From: Cyclobacteriaceae bacterium
Lineage (GTDB): Bacteria; Bacteroidota; Bacteroidia; Cytophagales; Cyclobacteriaceae
DNA length: 64,000 nt
Direction: 5' to 3'
NCBI GenBank assembly: GCA_023151255.1
Contig: JAKLJG010000007.1
Span: 62,001 to 126,000, forward strand
Shown here: positions 32,455 through 42,319 of the stretch, piece by piece
Numbering within the stretch: the stretch's first letter is position 1
Layout: every line of letters begins with the position of its first letter
Notes under the pieces: generated by a model
Told to the model about the DNA's origin: nothing
Database searches by the model: none
Seen by the model: only the letters and a program-made list of their open reading frames with translations
Translations under genes and position numbers: made by a program

Positions 32455-34581
32455 ATGAAAGTTTATGATGAAAAACACCTGAAAAACATTGTTTTGCTGG
32501 GAGCCCCAAAAAGCGGCAAGACCCTGCTTGCCGAAGACATGTTGTTTGAAGCCGGTATCACCCACCGAAGAGGAACCATCGAAGGGAAAAATACGGTATC
32601 AGACTACCACGAAATAGAACAGGAACGCGGCAACTCAATTTTTGCCACTGTACTGCATACCGAATGGCGCGATTACAAGATCAACATCATTGACACACCC
32701 GGTTTTGACGACTTTATTGGCGAGATGATTTCGGCCATTCGCGTGGCCGATACCTGTGTAATGGTAATCAACGCCCAGCATGGCGTGGAAGTAGGCACCG
32801 AGTTAATCTGGAAATATGTTGACGACTTTAACAAACCCGTAATCTTTGCCATCAACCAGGCTGATCACCCGAAAGCCGATTTTGATAACACCCTCGAATC
32901 GCTTAAGAAAACATTTGGCAAAGCGATAACTCAGATGCAATACCCCGTAAACCAAGGCGATAATTTTGACTCAATTATCGACTTGTTGAAAATGGTGATG
33001 TATAAGTTCCCCGCTGATGGTGGTAAACCGCAGAAATTACCAATCCCTGACAACGAGAAAGAAAAAGCCAACCAACTGCATAACGAATTGGTAGAAAAGG
33101 CGGCCGAGAATGACGAGAAACTGATGGAAAAATATTTTGAAAAGGGAACCCTCGATGAAGACGAAATGCGGGAGGGCCTCAAATTGGGGATGATTCATCA
33201 CGATGTTTTTCCGGTATTCGTCATGTCGGCCAAAAAGAATATGGGCAGCGGCCGTATGATGGGCTTTATTGATAACGTAGCGCCATCTCCCCGCGAAGCA
33301 AAACCCGAAGTTACTACTGATGGCAAGGAAATACCCTACGACCCGACTAAACCTGCCTTACTCTTTGTGTTTAAATCGCACCTGGAGCCAAACCTTGGCA
33401 AACTTTCGTTCTTTAAAGTTATTTCCGGTGAAGTTACTTCCAGTTCCGAACTGGTTAACAGCCAAACGGGTGCAGTTGAAAAATTTCACCAGTTGTTTAT
33501 AATGGATGGCAAAACCCGTAACCCCGTTGACAAGCTGGTGGCAGGTGATATTGGCGCTACGCTAAAACTAAAGGACACGTACACCAATCAAACCCTGCAC
33601 GCCAAAGGTTTTGATGTTACCATACAACCCATTGTTTACCCTGAGCCACGCATACGCACAGCCATTGTTGCAAAGAGCAAAGGCGATGACGAAAAAATCG
33701 GTGAAGTATTGCAGAAGATTCACCAGGAAGACCCCACGCTGGAAGTAGGCTATTCGCGCGAATTAAAACAACTAATTATCTCCGGGCAGGGCGAAATGCA
33801 CCTGGCCGTCTGCAAATGGTTTTTGGAACAGATGTACAAACTTCATGTAGAATACAAAACTCCCCGCATCTCCTATCGCGAAACCATCCGCAAGCCGGCA
33901 ACCGCCATGTACCGGCATAAAAAACAATCGGGCGGGGCAGGCCAGTTTGGCGAAGTACACCTGAAAGTAGAACCTTATTACGAAGGCATGCCCGAACCCA
34001 CCGAGTATTCGGTGCGGGGCAAAGAATTTATTGACCTGGAGTGGGGCGGTAAACTTGCTTTTTACAATTGCATTGTTGGTGGTGTGATCGATGCCCGGTT
34101 TATCCCCTCTATATTAAAAGGCGTAATGGAAAAAATGGAAGAGGGCCCTATTACCGGCTCATACGTGCGCGATGTACGGGTTTGTGTGTATGATGGGAAG
34201 ATGCATCCGGTTGACTCCAACGACATCTCCTTTAAAATAGCCGGTATGATGGCTTTCAAAGAAGCTTTCTTAAATGCCGAACCCATCTTGCTTGAACCCA
34301 TTTATGATATTGAAGTGATGGTACCCGAAGAAATTATGGGCGATGTGATGGGCGACCTGCAAACCCGCAGGTCGATGATTATGGGTATCGACTCGAAAGG
34401 AAATTTTCAGGTGGTGAAGGCACGCACCCCGCTTGCTGAGTTGGATCGGTACTCCACCACGCTGCGATCACTCTCGCAGGGCCGGGCTAGTTTTACCCAA
34501 AAGTTTGCCGAATACGTTCAGGTACCGTTTGAACTTCAACAAAAACTGGCTAAGCAAACACAGGAGGCCGAGTTGGTTTAA
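32455..34581 (+). CDS. EF-G2-type elongation factor G paralogue with altered GTPase motifs
   Basis: 708 residues with all five EF-G domains. The G-domain motifs are degenerate: P-loop GAPKSGKT (16-23); RGNSI (58-62) where EF-G has RGITI; DTPGF (80-84) where the catalytic histidine of DTPGH is replaced by F84; and NQAD (134-137) instead of NKxD. Domains III-V are well kept (PRISYRETIRKPA, GGAGQFGEV, PVDSNDISFK). This fits the EF-G2 paralogue of Bacteroides, described as a translocase that does not depend on GTP hydrolysis and is needed under carbon limitation. That role here is inferred from the motif pattern. Confidence 0.92.
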   Translation: MKVYDEKHLKNIVLLGAPKSGKTLLAEDMLFEAGITHRRGTIEGKNTVSDYHEIEQERGNSIFATVLHTEWRDYKINIIDTPGFDDFIGEMISAIRVADTCVMVINAQHGVEVGTELIWKYVDDFNKPVIFAINQADHPKADFDNTLESLKKTFGKAITQMQYPVNQGDNFDSIIDLLKMVMYKFPADGGKPQKLPIPDNEKEKANQLHNELVEKAAENDEKLMEKYFEKGTLDEDEMREGLKLGMIHHDVFPVFVMSAKKNMGSGRMMGFIDNVAPSPREAKPEVTTDGKEIPYDPTKPALLFVFKSHLEPNLGKLSFFKVISGEVTSSSELVNSQTGAVEKFHQLFIMDGKTRNPVDKLVAGDIGATLKLKDTYTNQTLHAKGFDVTIQPIVYPEPRIRTAIVAKSKGDDEKIGEVLQKIHQEDPTLEVGYSRELKQLIISGQGEMHLAVCKWFLEQMYKLHVEYKTPRISYRETIRKPATAMYRHKKQSGGAGQFGEVHLKVEPYYEGMPEPTEYSVRGKEFIDLEWGGKLAFYNCIVGGVIDARFIPSILKGVMEKMEEGPITGSYVRDVRVCVYDGKMHPVDSNDISFKIAGMMAFKEAFLNAEPILLEPIYDIEVMVPEEIMGDVMGDLQTRRSMIMGIDSKGNFQVVKARTPLAELDRYSTTLRSLSQGRASFTQKFAEYVQVPFELQQKLAKQTQEAELV

Positions 34582-34621
34582 AATCAACCAAAACATCCAT
34601 AGCCAGACAATAAAAACTTAG

Positions 34622-34629
34622 TAGTTTTG
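34622..34629 (+). promoter_or_regulatory. -7 box (TAGTTTTG) for the GT2 gene
   Basis: TAGTTTTG matches TAnnTTTG and lies 17 bases before the GTG start at 34647, giving a very short leader. No -33 element was recognised. Confidence 0.4.
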
Positions 34630-34646
34630 GGCAAACCACACCCACG

Positions 34647-35396
34647 GTGAACGACTCCATCGTTATCATACCCACGTATAACGAAAAAGAAAATATTGAA
34701 GCCATTATCGCTGCAGTATTTTCTTTGCCAGTTCCTTTTCACATTTTAGTTGTTGATGATAATTCGCCAGATAACACGGGCGATATAGTTGAATCGCTTC
34801 AACTGCAATACAACACCACCGGCACACGCTTGCACCTGCTCAGGCGCAAAGAAAAACAAGGGCTGGGCACGGCCTACATTGCCGGTTTTCACTATTCCCT
34901 CAACAGAGGGTACGAATACATTATGGAAATGGACGCGGACTTCTCGCACAACCCGGCTGATTTGCCGCGCCTGCTCGATGCCTGCAAAGTTAAAGGGTTT
35001 GATATGGCCATTGGTTCACGCTATGCCACCGGTGTTAACGTAGTGAACTGGCCCATTGGCCGGGTGCTGCTCTCCTACTTCGCCAGTTCATACGTTCGGC
35101 TGATTACCGGAATGCCCATTCGCGATACCACGGCCGGCTTTATTTGCTACAGACGAAAAGTGCTGCAAACAATACCCCTTGATAAAGTAAAATTTGTAGG
35201 TTACGCGTTCCAGATTGAATTGAAATTCAAAGCCTGGAAATACGGATTTAAAATTACTGAGGTGCCCATTATTTTCACCGAACGCGAGCGTGGACAGTCC
35301 AAACTTTCGGCAGGTATTTTTAAGGAGGCGTTTTGGGGGGTAATCCAACTTGAAGTGCAAAGCTGGTTCAGTAAATACAAACCGGCCAATTCATGA
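34647..35396 (+). CDS. Polyprenol-phosphate mannosyltransferase-like GT2 glycosyltransferase
   Basis: 249 residues of GT2 family, starting with GTG at 34647. The N-terminus VIIPTYNEKENIEAI, the DxD-containing MEMDADFSHNP, and IRDTTAGFICYRR are the pattern of dolichyl/polyprenyl-phosphate beta-mannosyl (or glucosyl) transferases. No C-terminal transmembrane pair is present, so it is the short, soluble form. It likely makes a lipid-linked sugar for extracytoplasmic glycosylation. Its stop overlaps the next gene by four bases. Confidence 0.92.
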   Translation: MNDSIVIIPTYNEKENIEAIIAAVFSLPVPFHILVVDDNSPDNTGDIVESLQLQYNTTGTRLHLLRRKEKQGLGTAYIAGFHYSLNRGYEYIMEMDADFSHNPADLPRLLDACKVKGFDMAIGSRYATGVNVVNWPIGRVLLSYFASSYVRLITGMPIRDTTAGFICYRRKVLQTIPLDKVKFVGYAFQIELKFKAWKYGFKITEVPIIFTERERGQSKLSAGIFKEAFWGVIQLEVQSWFSKYKPANS

Positions 35397-36853
35397 GATT
35401 CATCAAGCGGTTAGCCGTTGCATTGCTGTTGTTCATTGTCATTTACCTTCTGCTATTAATTCCGGAAAGTGAAACATCGGGCTTTAAGCCGGCCACTGCC
35501 ACTCCTTTTACCTGGAACATGGATGCGCGCTGGCAGGAACTGCAAACACAATTTGAAGAAGCACGGCTTTTATCTGCTGAAAAAAAGGATTCACTTGTTA
35601 CAAAACAACGGCAACAGCTTGAACAAGTAATATCATCATTTGAAATCACGGGGGTTGTTTCCGTCATCGAAAATCATTTCCGGCTGTTGCACGCCTTCTT
35701 CAATGCCGCCCCCATAGTAGCAGCAAGCGGTGAAACCGATTGGTTTATTGACTCATACAATCAAGCCCGAAGATTGATTAAGGTCCAAAGCAAAAACATG
35801 GATGTAAACCAGCCGGAAAACCGGGCTAACGTGTATATGCTGCTTTATGGTCTTCGCGCTGCCGTTGAGGAAGTACTTCTACAGCAGGATACCGTTCACT
35901 TTAATCCGGTTCAGCACGTTACAGATGAGCCTTCCGCAACACCCTTAGCAGTAATTCAAGGAATAAAAGTACATAGTGGCGATTTACTGGTATCCCGTGG
36001 TGGAGCCGAAGTCTCTGCTTTCATCTCACGCGGCAATGACTATCCGGGAAACTTCTCGCATGTTGCTTTGCTGCATATAGATGAATCCGGCAAGGCCAGT
36101 TTAATTGAAGCCCACATTGAGAAAGGGGTTGCCCTGGCCACAGTTGATGATTACCTGAAAGACAAAAAACTGCGCTTTATGGTATTGCGCCCCCGGGCTG
36201 ATTTACCACAACTCATTGAAAACCCCATGCTCCCCCACCGGGCTGCACAAACCGCGCTGGCCGAAAGCAACCGCAGGCACATCCCTTACGATTTCAAAAT
36301 GAATTTTTACGATTCATCGGCCATGTTTTGTTCAGAAGTCGGTTCGTACGCTTACCGTAAAAATGGCATCCCTTTATGGCAAGCAGTGTCTACTATTTCC
36401 TCCGCAGGTATGATAAACTGGCTGAGTGGTTTTGGTGTAGAGAACTTTGTAACCCAGATGCCCTCTGATCTTGAATATGACCCGCAACTTTCAATTGTAG
36501 CCGAGTGGTACGATCCGGAAGCGCTATTTAAAGACCATCTGGACAATGCAGTGATGGATGCATTATATGAACAAGCTGACAAAGGCATGAAAATTTCTTA
36601 CAATCAATGGCTGCTTCCGGTAGCGCGGGTAATTAAAGTTTACTCGTTGATTCAAAACACACTTGGTTATCCGGGTATTATTCCCGAAGGGATGACAGCA
36701 ACCCAGGCGTTGAAGAACAATACGTTTGTTGAACTTTACCAGAGAACACGCCAAGCCACCCAGGAAAAAGTTTATCGCTTTATCGCTGAAAAAAAATACC
36801 GCCCACCCTATTGGGAACTGGTTACCATGGCTCGTGCATCGGTGCCCGACTAA
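35393..36853 (+). CDS. YiiX/YebB-like NlpC/P60 superfamily hydrolase (peptidase C92)
   Basis: 486 residues with an N-terminal transmembrane or signal helix (8-24). The papain-like C92 core begins GDLLVSRGG and has H223 (NFSHVAL) and C313 (AMFCSEVGS) as the probable catalytic pair in the circularly permuted NlpC/P60 order. The extra C-terminal 130 residues are helical. Such enzymes may cleave peptidoglycan or lipids; the substrate is unknown. It overlaps the GT2 gene by four bases, so co-translation is likely. Its stop overlaps that of the convergent permease gene. Confidence 0.85.
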   Translation: MRFIKRLAVALLLFIVIYLLLLIPESETSGFKPATATPFTWNMDARWQELQTQFEEARLLSAEKKDSLVTKQRQQLEQVISSFEITGVVSVIENHFRLLHAFFNAAPIVAASGETDWFIDSYNQARRLIKVQSKNMDVNQPENRANVYMLLYGLRAAVEEVLLQQDTVHFNPVQHVTDEPSATPLAVIQGIKVHSGDLLVSRGGAEVSAFISRGNDYPGNFSHVALLHIDESGKASLIEAHIEKGVALATVDDYLKDKKLRFMVLRPRADLPQLIENPMLPHRAAQTALAESNRRHIPYDFKMNFYDSSAMFCSEVGSYAYRKNGIPLWQAVSTISSAGMINWLSGFGVENFVTQMPSDLEYDPQLSIVAEWYDPEALFKDHLDNAVMDALYEQADKGMKISYNQWLLPVARVIKVYSLIQNTLGYPGIIPEGMTATQALKNNTFVELYQRTRQATQEKVYRFIAEKKYRPPYWELVTMARASVPD

Positions 36854-38070
36854 TCGAACCGGATAGCCTTTATCGGGCTGATGCGAGTAACGATTGTGGT
36901 TGGCAGCAACAATACAACCGCAACAACTATGAAGGTGAGCACGTTGAGCGATAGCACCAGGGGCCAGTCCCAACTGATCGGCACAAAACTCATGTAGTAA
37001 TCCTTTGGATCAAGTGGTATGAGCTTAAACCAGTCTTGCAAAAAACAAAAACCAAGACCAATTATATTACCCATGGCCAGTCCTTTTACTATTAATTGAA
37101 TACCGCTATGCACAAAAACCCATCGGACTACTTTATCAGTAGCGCCCAGGGCCTTCAGCATGCCAATCATCTGGGTACGTTCCATCACCAGGATGAGAAT
37201 AATCGAAATCATATTAACACACACAACCGAAAGGATGATAGCCAATAAAATATTAACCTGGCGGCTGAGCAGGTGCAACCACTCAAAAACCTGAATGTAC
37301 TTGTCTTTAACAGCATACACATTCAGGTCAAAATCAATTTGCTCGCCAAGTGCATACCCGACTTCATCAATCCGGCTCACATCGTTTACAAACACTTCAA
37401 TGCCTCCGGCAACGCTGTCGGCCCAGTCGTTCAACCGGGCTATCAGCCGGATATCGCCCAGGATGATTTTGCCATCAAAGTACTCAGAAAGGTTTGTTTC
37501 ATAAATTCCGGTAACACGCAACCTCCTGAAACGGGGTGGGTTCTGAAAAAAATGAACGATAACCTGATCACCAACATCCAGGTTGAGTTTATTGGCAATG
37601 GTTTTACTGAGTACAACTTCATTGGCATAGCCCGAATCAGGAAGGTGAATGAATCTTCCCTCTATCATATTGGTGTGAAATGAAAGCGTATCAAAACTTT
37701 TGCCTACGCCCTTCAGCACAACACCCAGTACCTCCTCATCGGTTTTGATAAGCCCGGCTTTATGAGCATACTCCTGCATATGCCGCACCAGGCCTGACCG
37801 GTTGAAATTTTTGTACAACTCATCAGTAATGTCCATCGGTGTTTCCTCCACCGAGTTATTCATGGCAAACCTGTTAATCAGTAGATGACCGCTAAAACTG
37901 TAAATCTTGTTCTTAACCGTATCCTGAAAGCCCCGCATGATAAGAAACGAGATGATGGCAGCGGCCAAGCCGATGCCGATACTGGCCACGGCTATCTTAT
38001 GGATAGTGGAAGAAAAACCCTCTCCAGCCTGGCGGCTGATGCGCTTCGATATAAAATAGGAAAGGTTCAT
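36850..38070 (-). CDS. FtsX/LolC-E-like ABC transporter permease
   Basis: 406 residues: a first transmembrane helix (28-48), a periplasmic MacB-like domain of about 220 residues, and three more helices with the FtsX-type RTQMIGMLKALGATD motif near residue 300. This is the LolC/LolE and MacB-like layout used in moving lipoproteins or other periplasmic clients. No ATPase gene is next to it in the window, so its partner must be elsewhere. Confidence 0.9.
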   Translation of the reverse strand: MNLSYFISKRISRQAGEGFSSTIHKIAVASIGIGLAAAIISFLIMRGFQDTVKNKIYSFSGHLLINRFAMNNSVEETPMDITDELYKNFNRSGLVRHMQEYAHKAGLIKTDEEVLGVVLKGVGKSFDTLSFHTNMIEGRFIHLPDSGYANEVVLSKTIANKLNLDVGDQVIVHFFQNPPRFRRLRVTGIYETNLSEYFDGKIILGDIRLIARLNDWADSVAGGIEVFVNDVSRIDEVGYALGEQIDFDLNVYAVKDKYIQVFEWLHLLSRQVNILLAIILSVVCVNMISIILILVMERTQMIGMLKALGATDKVVRWVFVHSGIQLIVKGLAMGNIIGLGFCFLQDWFKLIPLDPKDYYMSFVPISWDWPLVLSLNVLTFIVVAVVLLLPTTIVTRISPIKAIRFD

Positions 38071-38098
38071 TTATATTTAGGAGCAAGATAATGAAGAT

Positions 38099-39277
38099 AT
38101 GATTCGCGCTCTACTTATTGTACTGGCATTAAGTTGTTCCGATAATCCCAAGCAGGTTCATCCGGATAAACAACGTGAAGCAACGCCTGAAAACGAAATA
38201 ATTGTGGGCGCCCAACAACTGGATGTTCTGCTTCCAAAACTCGCTTCGCAACGGGTAGCGCTGCTGGTAAACCATACCGCGCTGGTTGGAAAGACCCACA
38301 TAGCCGACACCTTGCTGAAACGCCATGTGAATCTGGTAAAAATATTCGTTCCCGAACACGGCTTTCGCGGTACAGCCGATGCGGGTGAGGAGATAAAAGA
38401 CGGAACCGATACCAAAACAGGCTTACCACTGGTTTCACTGTATGGAGCAAATAAAAAAGCCACTCCCCAGCAACTTGCTGATGTAGATATAGTGGTGTTC
38501 GATATCCAGGATGTGGGCACCCGCTTCTTCACCTATGTAAGTTCCATGCATTACATGATGGAGGCCTGTGCGGAGAACAACAAAAAACTTATTGTGCTCG
38601 ATCGGCCAAACCCCAACGGGTATGTTGACGGGCCGGTACTGCAACCCGAATTGAAATCGTTTGTCGGCATGCACCCCGTGCCCATCGCCCACGGGCTTAC
38701 GGTTGGTGAACTGGCCCGGATGATTAATGGCGAAGGGTGGCTGGGCGAAAACAAAACATGTAACCTCGAAGTGATTCCGGTTAAAAACTGGAAACACGAT
38801 GACTTCTATTCCGTACCGGTTCGGCCATCGCCCAATTTACCGGATGATCAATCCATTAAACTGTATCCCTCCACCTGTTTATTCGAGGGTACCGTGCTCA
38901 GCGTGGGGCGTGGAACAAAAACACCTTTCCAGGTTATTGGCCACCCCGATTTAAAAGAGATGCCCTTTCAATTCACCCCGGTAGGTATTGCGGGTATGTC
39001 AAAAAATCCACCGCATGAAAACAAAGTGTGTTACGGAATTGATCTGAGGAACGTTCCGGTTAAGCGCCAGATTGATCTCAGCTACCTGATCAGCCTGTAC
39101 GGGGAATTTCCGGATAAAGAAAAATTTTTTATCAGCTACTTCGATAAGCTGGCGGGCACAACCCGGTTGCGGGAACAAATTAAACAAGGGCTTGACGAAG
39201 CAACAATCCGGCAAAGCTGGCAGGAGGGATTGAACAGATATAAGGAAATCAGAAAGAAATATCTTTTGTATCCTTGA
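38099..39277 (+). CDS. namZ: DUF1343 family, exo-beta-N-acetylmuramidase NamZ-like
   Basis: 392 residues with a short N-terminal signal ending ALSC (possible lipoprotein), then the DUF1343 domain: VALLVNHTALVG, FVPEHGFRGTADAGE, VSLYG, FDIQDVGTRFFTYVSSMHYMMEA and LDRPNPNG. DUF1343 was shown in Bacillus to be NamZ, which removes N-acetylmuramic acid from the non-reducing end of peptidoglycan fragments. That activity is probable here. It starts 28 bases from the start of the divergent FtsX-type gene. Confidence 0.9.
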   Translation: MIRALLIVLALSCSDNPKQVHPDKQREATPENEIIVGAQQLDVLLPKLASQRVALLVNHTALVGKTHIADTLLKRHVNLVKIFVPEHGFRGTADAGEEIKDGTDTKTGLPLVSLYGANKKATPQQLADVDIVVFDIQDVGTRFFTYVSSMHYMMEACAENNKKLIVLDRPNPNGYVDGPVLQPELKSFVGMHPVPIAHGLTVGELARMINGEGWLGENKTCNLEVIPVKNWKHDDFYSVPVRPSPNLPDDQSIKLYPSTCLFEGTVLSVGRGTKTPFQVIGHPDLKEMPFQFTPVGIAGMSKNPPHENKVCYGIDLRNVPVKRQIDLSYLISLYGEFPDKEKFFISYFDKLAGTTRLREQIKQGLDEATIRQSWQEGLNRYKEIRKKYLLYP

Positions 39278-39280
39278 AAT

Positions 39281-39333
39281 AGCTTCGAGCCGCCAGCCAC
39301 GAGTCTTGAGTGTTGTGCTCAAAATTCGAAGCT
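39281..39333. repeat. Intergenic nested inverted repeat before nth
   Basis: AGCTTCGA (39281-39288) pairs with TCGAAGCT (39326-39333), and inside it TTGAG (39306) pairs with CTCAA (39318). The sequence between is rich in AGCC-type words common in dispersed palindromes. No U-run follows. Confidence 0.4.
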
Positions 39334-39359
39334 CGCAACTTGCAGCTTAATAACCATCA

Positions 39360-39995
39360 ATGACTAAAACCGAAAAAGTAAAGGATATTCTCCGGTTGCT
39401 GGATAAGTACGTTCCGGATGTTCCCATACCCTTGCATCACAAAGATGCTTACACGCTATTGATTTCTGTTTTACTTTCAGCCCAGTGCACCGATGAACGC
39501 GTAAATAAAACAACACCCCATCTCTTTAAACTCGCTGACAATCCGTTTGATATGATGAAGCTATCGGTGGAAGAGATACGGGAAATCATCAAACCCTGCG
39601 GACTGTCGCCCATGAAATCAAAAGGCATTGCGGGGCTATCGAAAATACTGGTTGAAAAATACAACGGCCGCGTTCCGGACACCTTCGAAGAACTGGAAGC
39701 ATTACCGGGTGTAGGGCATAAAACCGCTTCGGTGGTAATGACACAATGGTTTGGCAAGCCGGCCTTCCCGGTTGATACGCATATTCACCGGCTGGCGTAC
39801 CGGTGGGGATTGTCAAATGGAAAAAGTGTAGAGCAAACCGAGAAAGACCTGAAACGACTCATTCCGGTAAAAAAGTGGAACAAGGCACACCTGCAGATCA
39901 TCTATTTCGGGCGCAACTACTGCCCGGCACGGGGTCATAACTGGAAAGAGTGCCCGATTTGTTCAAAATACATGCGCAAAGAACTTCGTGACTGA
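39360..39995 (+). CDS. nth: Endonuclease III with atypical Fe-S loop
   Basis: 211 residues. The helix-hairpin-helix LPGVGHKTA (115-123) with catalytic K121, and D139 (VDTHIHR), are intact, so it should excise oxidised pyrimidines and cleave abasic sites. The C-terminal 4Fe-4S loop is abnormal: E. coli Nth has C-x6-C-x2-C-x5-C, but here only C188, C198 and C201 are present, spaced x9 and x2, with no fourth cysteine. The cluster may be absent or differently bound. Otherwise the length and fold are normal. Confidence 0.93.
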   Translation: MTKTEKVKDILRLLDKYVPDVPIPLHHKDAYTLLISVLLSAQCTDERVNKTTPHLFKLADNPFDMMKLSVEEIREIIKPCGLSPMKSKGIAGLSKILVEKYNGRVPDTFEELEALPGVGHKTASVVMTQWFGKPAFPVDTHIHRLAYRWGLSNGKSVEQTEKDLKRLIPVKKWNKAHLQIIYFGRNYCPARGHNWKECPICSKYMRKELRD

Positions 39996-40021
39996 TTGGG
40001 TTCATTATTTTTACGCCTATC

Positions 40022-40939
40022 ATGAATGACCTGCGCATCATTTTTATGGGCACACCCGAGTTTGCCGTGCCCAGCCTTGAAATTCTGGCAGAACACAAAT
40101 ACAACGTAGTGGCGGTGGTTACCGCACCCGATAAACCCCAGGGGCGCGGACAAAAAATTACAGCCTCACCGGTAAAGGAATGCGCTTTGCGGCACAACAT
40201 CCCCGTGTTGCAGCCCGCTAACCTCAAGTCGCCTGCTTTCATTGACGAACTAAAAAGTTATAATGCCAACCTGCAGGTAGTTGTAGCCTTTCGGATGCTA
40301 CCCGAAGTGGTATGGGCCATGCCGCAATATGGTACATTCAACCTGCATGCCTCTCTCCTTCCGCATTACCGCGGAGCGGCACCTATCAACTGGGCCATCA
40401 TCAATGGCGAAAAAGAAACCGGGGTTACCACGTTTTTTCTGAAACATGAAATTGATACCGGCAGCATTATTTTCCAGGAGAAGGAACCCATTTACGACTC
40501 CGATGATGCGGGAACATTATACGAGCGCTTAAAAATTAAAGGGGCTGCACTCGTTTTAAAAACTGTGCAGGCAATTCAGCAGGGTAACTGCCCTTCGCTG
40601 CCACAAGATGAATCGGTTACAATTAAACGTGCTCCAAAAATTTTTAAAGAAACCTGCCGGATAAACTGGAACCAGCCTGCCCTGCAAATCCAGAATTTTG
40701 TTCGCGGGCTAAGCCCATACCCGGGGGCCTGGACAGTTCTCAACGATAGAATATATAAGATTTTGAAAACCGAAGTTTTACAACGGCAACTTGCGGTGGA
40801 TGCCGGTACGATTGAGACCGACAACAAAACCTATCTTTATATCCAAACTTCCAACGGTTGTATTTCTATTACTGAACTTCAGCCTGAAGGAAAAAGAAAA
40901 ATGAATATTGCAGAATTTTTCAGGGGTAATAAATTATAA
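40022..40939 (+). CDS. fmt: Methionyl-tRNA formyltransferase
   Basis: 305 residues; formylates initiator Met-tRNA with 10-formyl-THF. The N-terminus [14 protein letters not shown], the catalytic [20 protein letters not shown] (Asn and His), and HEIDTGSII (Asp) are all present, followed by the OB-fold C-terminal domain with GLSPYPGAW. It starts 26 bases after nth and precedes folA by 16 bases, so folate-linked fmt and folA are probably co-expressed. Confidence 0.97.
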   Translation: MNDLRIIFMGTPEFAVPSLEILAEHKYNVVAVVTAPDKPQGRGQKITASPVKECALRHNIPVLQPANLKSPAFIDELKSYNANLQVVVAFRMLPEVVWAMPQYGTFNLHASLLPHYRGAAPINWAIINGEKETGVTTFFLKHEIDTGSIIFQEKEPIYDSDDAGTLYERLKIKGAALVLKTVQAIQQGNCPSLPQDESVTIKRAPKIFKETCRINWNQPALQIQNFVRGLSPYPGAWTVLNDRIYKILKTEVLQRQLAVDAGTIETDNKTYLYIQTSNGCISITELQPEGKRKMNIAEFFRGNKL

Positions 40940-40955
40940 ATACGGGCAACAGAGG

Positions 40956-41459
40956 ATGATTATCTCATTAATAGCCGCGCTAACAAAAAACCAGGTCATC
41001 GGTAAAAACAACGATCTGCCCTGGCACCTGCCCGATGACATGAAGTACTTTATGCAAACCACCAGGAGCCATCACGTTATCATGGGGCGTAAAAATTATC
41101 AATCCATACCTGAAAAGTTCAGGCCGTTGCCAAACCGCACCAATATTGTTGTAACCCGACAACAGGGATTTTCAGCGCCCGGTTGTATCGTAGTGCATTC
41201 TATTGAACAAGGATTGGAGGTGGCCCGCAACAACAACGAAACCGAGGTTTTCATTATCGGGGGTTCAGAAATTTACCGCGCTGGTTTTGCTTATGCCGAG
41301 AAGTTGTACCTCACCGAGATTGACACAACCCTTGAAGGCGATACGTATTTTCCTTCATTCAACAAGCAACAATGGAGAGAACTATCCCGCAGGCATCATC
41401 CGGCCGATGACCGTCACGCCCACGCTTTTGATTTTGTGGTGTACGGGCGAATCAACTAA
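40956..41459 (+). CDS. folA: Dihydrofolate reductase
   Basis: 167 residues from the ATG at 40956, which follows an AGAGG ribosome-binding site; the longer frame from 40908 overlaps fmt and adds a foreign tail. Motifs: [27 protein letters not shown] (folate and NADPH site), [12 protein letters not shown] and FIIGGSEIY. Reduces dihydrofolate to tetrahydrofolate, the precursor of the formyl donor used by Fmt. Confidence 0.97.
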   Translation: MIISLIAALTKNQVIGKNNDLPWHLPDDMKYFMQTTRSHHVIMGRKNYQSIPEKFRPLPNRTNIVVTRQQGFSAPGCIVVHSIEQGLEVARNNNETEVFIIGGSEIYRAGFAYAEKLYLTEIDTTLEGDTYFPSFNKQQWRELSRRHHPADDRHAHAFDFVVYGRIN

Positions 41460-41503
41460 CCATTATGCAGTACCTTTAAGCAGAAGAAATTAGCAGTCTA
41501 ACA

Positions 41504-42319
41504 ATGGCAAGCAGGTATTTTTCGGATAAAGTAGTGTGGCTAACTGGTGCCTCTTCCGGTATTGGTGAAGCGCTGACTTATGAACTTGCACGAAGGGGTG
41601 CCAGGCTGATTTTGTCATCGCGCAGAAAAGAAGCCCTTGAAAAAGTAAAAGGCAACTGTCCTGCAGAAGCGCAACCCAACATCCGTATTCTACCGGTTGA
41701 CCTGGCGCAAGCGGCCACCCTCAACCTGAGTGTTGAAGCAGCCTTACAACTCTTTGGCCGGGTTGACATCCTGATTAACAACGGGGGCATCTCCCAACGA
41801 AGCCTGGCAAAAGAAACCACCATAGAAGTTGACAGGCAACTGATGGAGGTCGATTACTTCGGAACGATCGCCCTAACCAAATATCTTTTGCCGCATTTCC
41901 TTCAGCGCAAGTCCGGTCATGTGGTAACCGTTAGCAGCGTGATGGGTAAAATCGGAACCCCCTACCGATCGGGCTATGCCGCTGCCAAGCATGCCCTGCA
42001 CGGCTTTTTCGATTCGCTCAGGGCTGAATTGTGGAGAGAGAGTAAAAATATCCATGTAACCCTGATCTGCCCCGGCTGGATTCGCACAAACATCACACTC
42101 AATGCCCTTACAGGCGATGGAAGCGCCTTAAAGAAAATGGACACCACCACCGATCGCGGCATGAAACCTGAAGTATTTGCTAAAAAAATGGTCAGGGCTA
42201 TTGAAAAGAAAAAAGAAGAAGTGTACATCGGGGGGGTAAAAGAAAATCTGGCCGTGGTGGTTAAACGGTTTTTTCCAAAGGTGTTTTCAAAAATTATCCG
42301 AAAAGCAAAAGTGAGATAA
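41504..42319 (+). CDS. Short-chain dehydrogenase/reductase
   Basis: 271 residues with the classical SDR motifs TGASSGIG (14-21), NNGG, the serine of SSVMGKIG and the YxxxK pair in GYAAAKHAL. The layout resembles the DHRS7-like group of classical SDRs. The substrate is unknown. Its last base overlaps the first base of the TSUP gene. Confidence 0.93.
   Translation: MASRYFSDKVVWLTGASSGIGEALTYELARRGARLILSSRRKEALEKVKGNCPAEAQPNIRILPVDLAQAATLNLSVEAALQLFGRVDILINNGGISQRSLAKETTIEVDRQLMEVDYFGTIALTKYLLPHFLQRKSGHVVTVSSVMGKIGTPYRSGYAAAKHALHGFFDSLRAELWRESKNIHVTLICPGWIRTNITLNALTGDGSALKKMDTTTDRGMKPEVFAKKMVRAIEKKKEEVYIGGVKENLAVVVKRFFPKVFSKIIRKAKVR

Noticed and set aside
41504-42319. Frameshift in the SDR gene
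   Set aside because: All motifs including YxxxK are in one uninterrupted frame of normal length.
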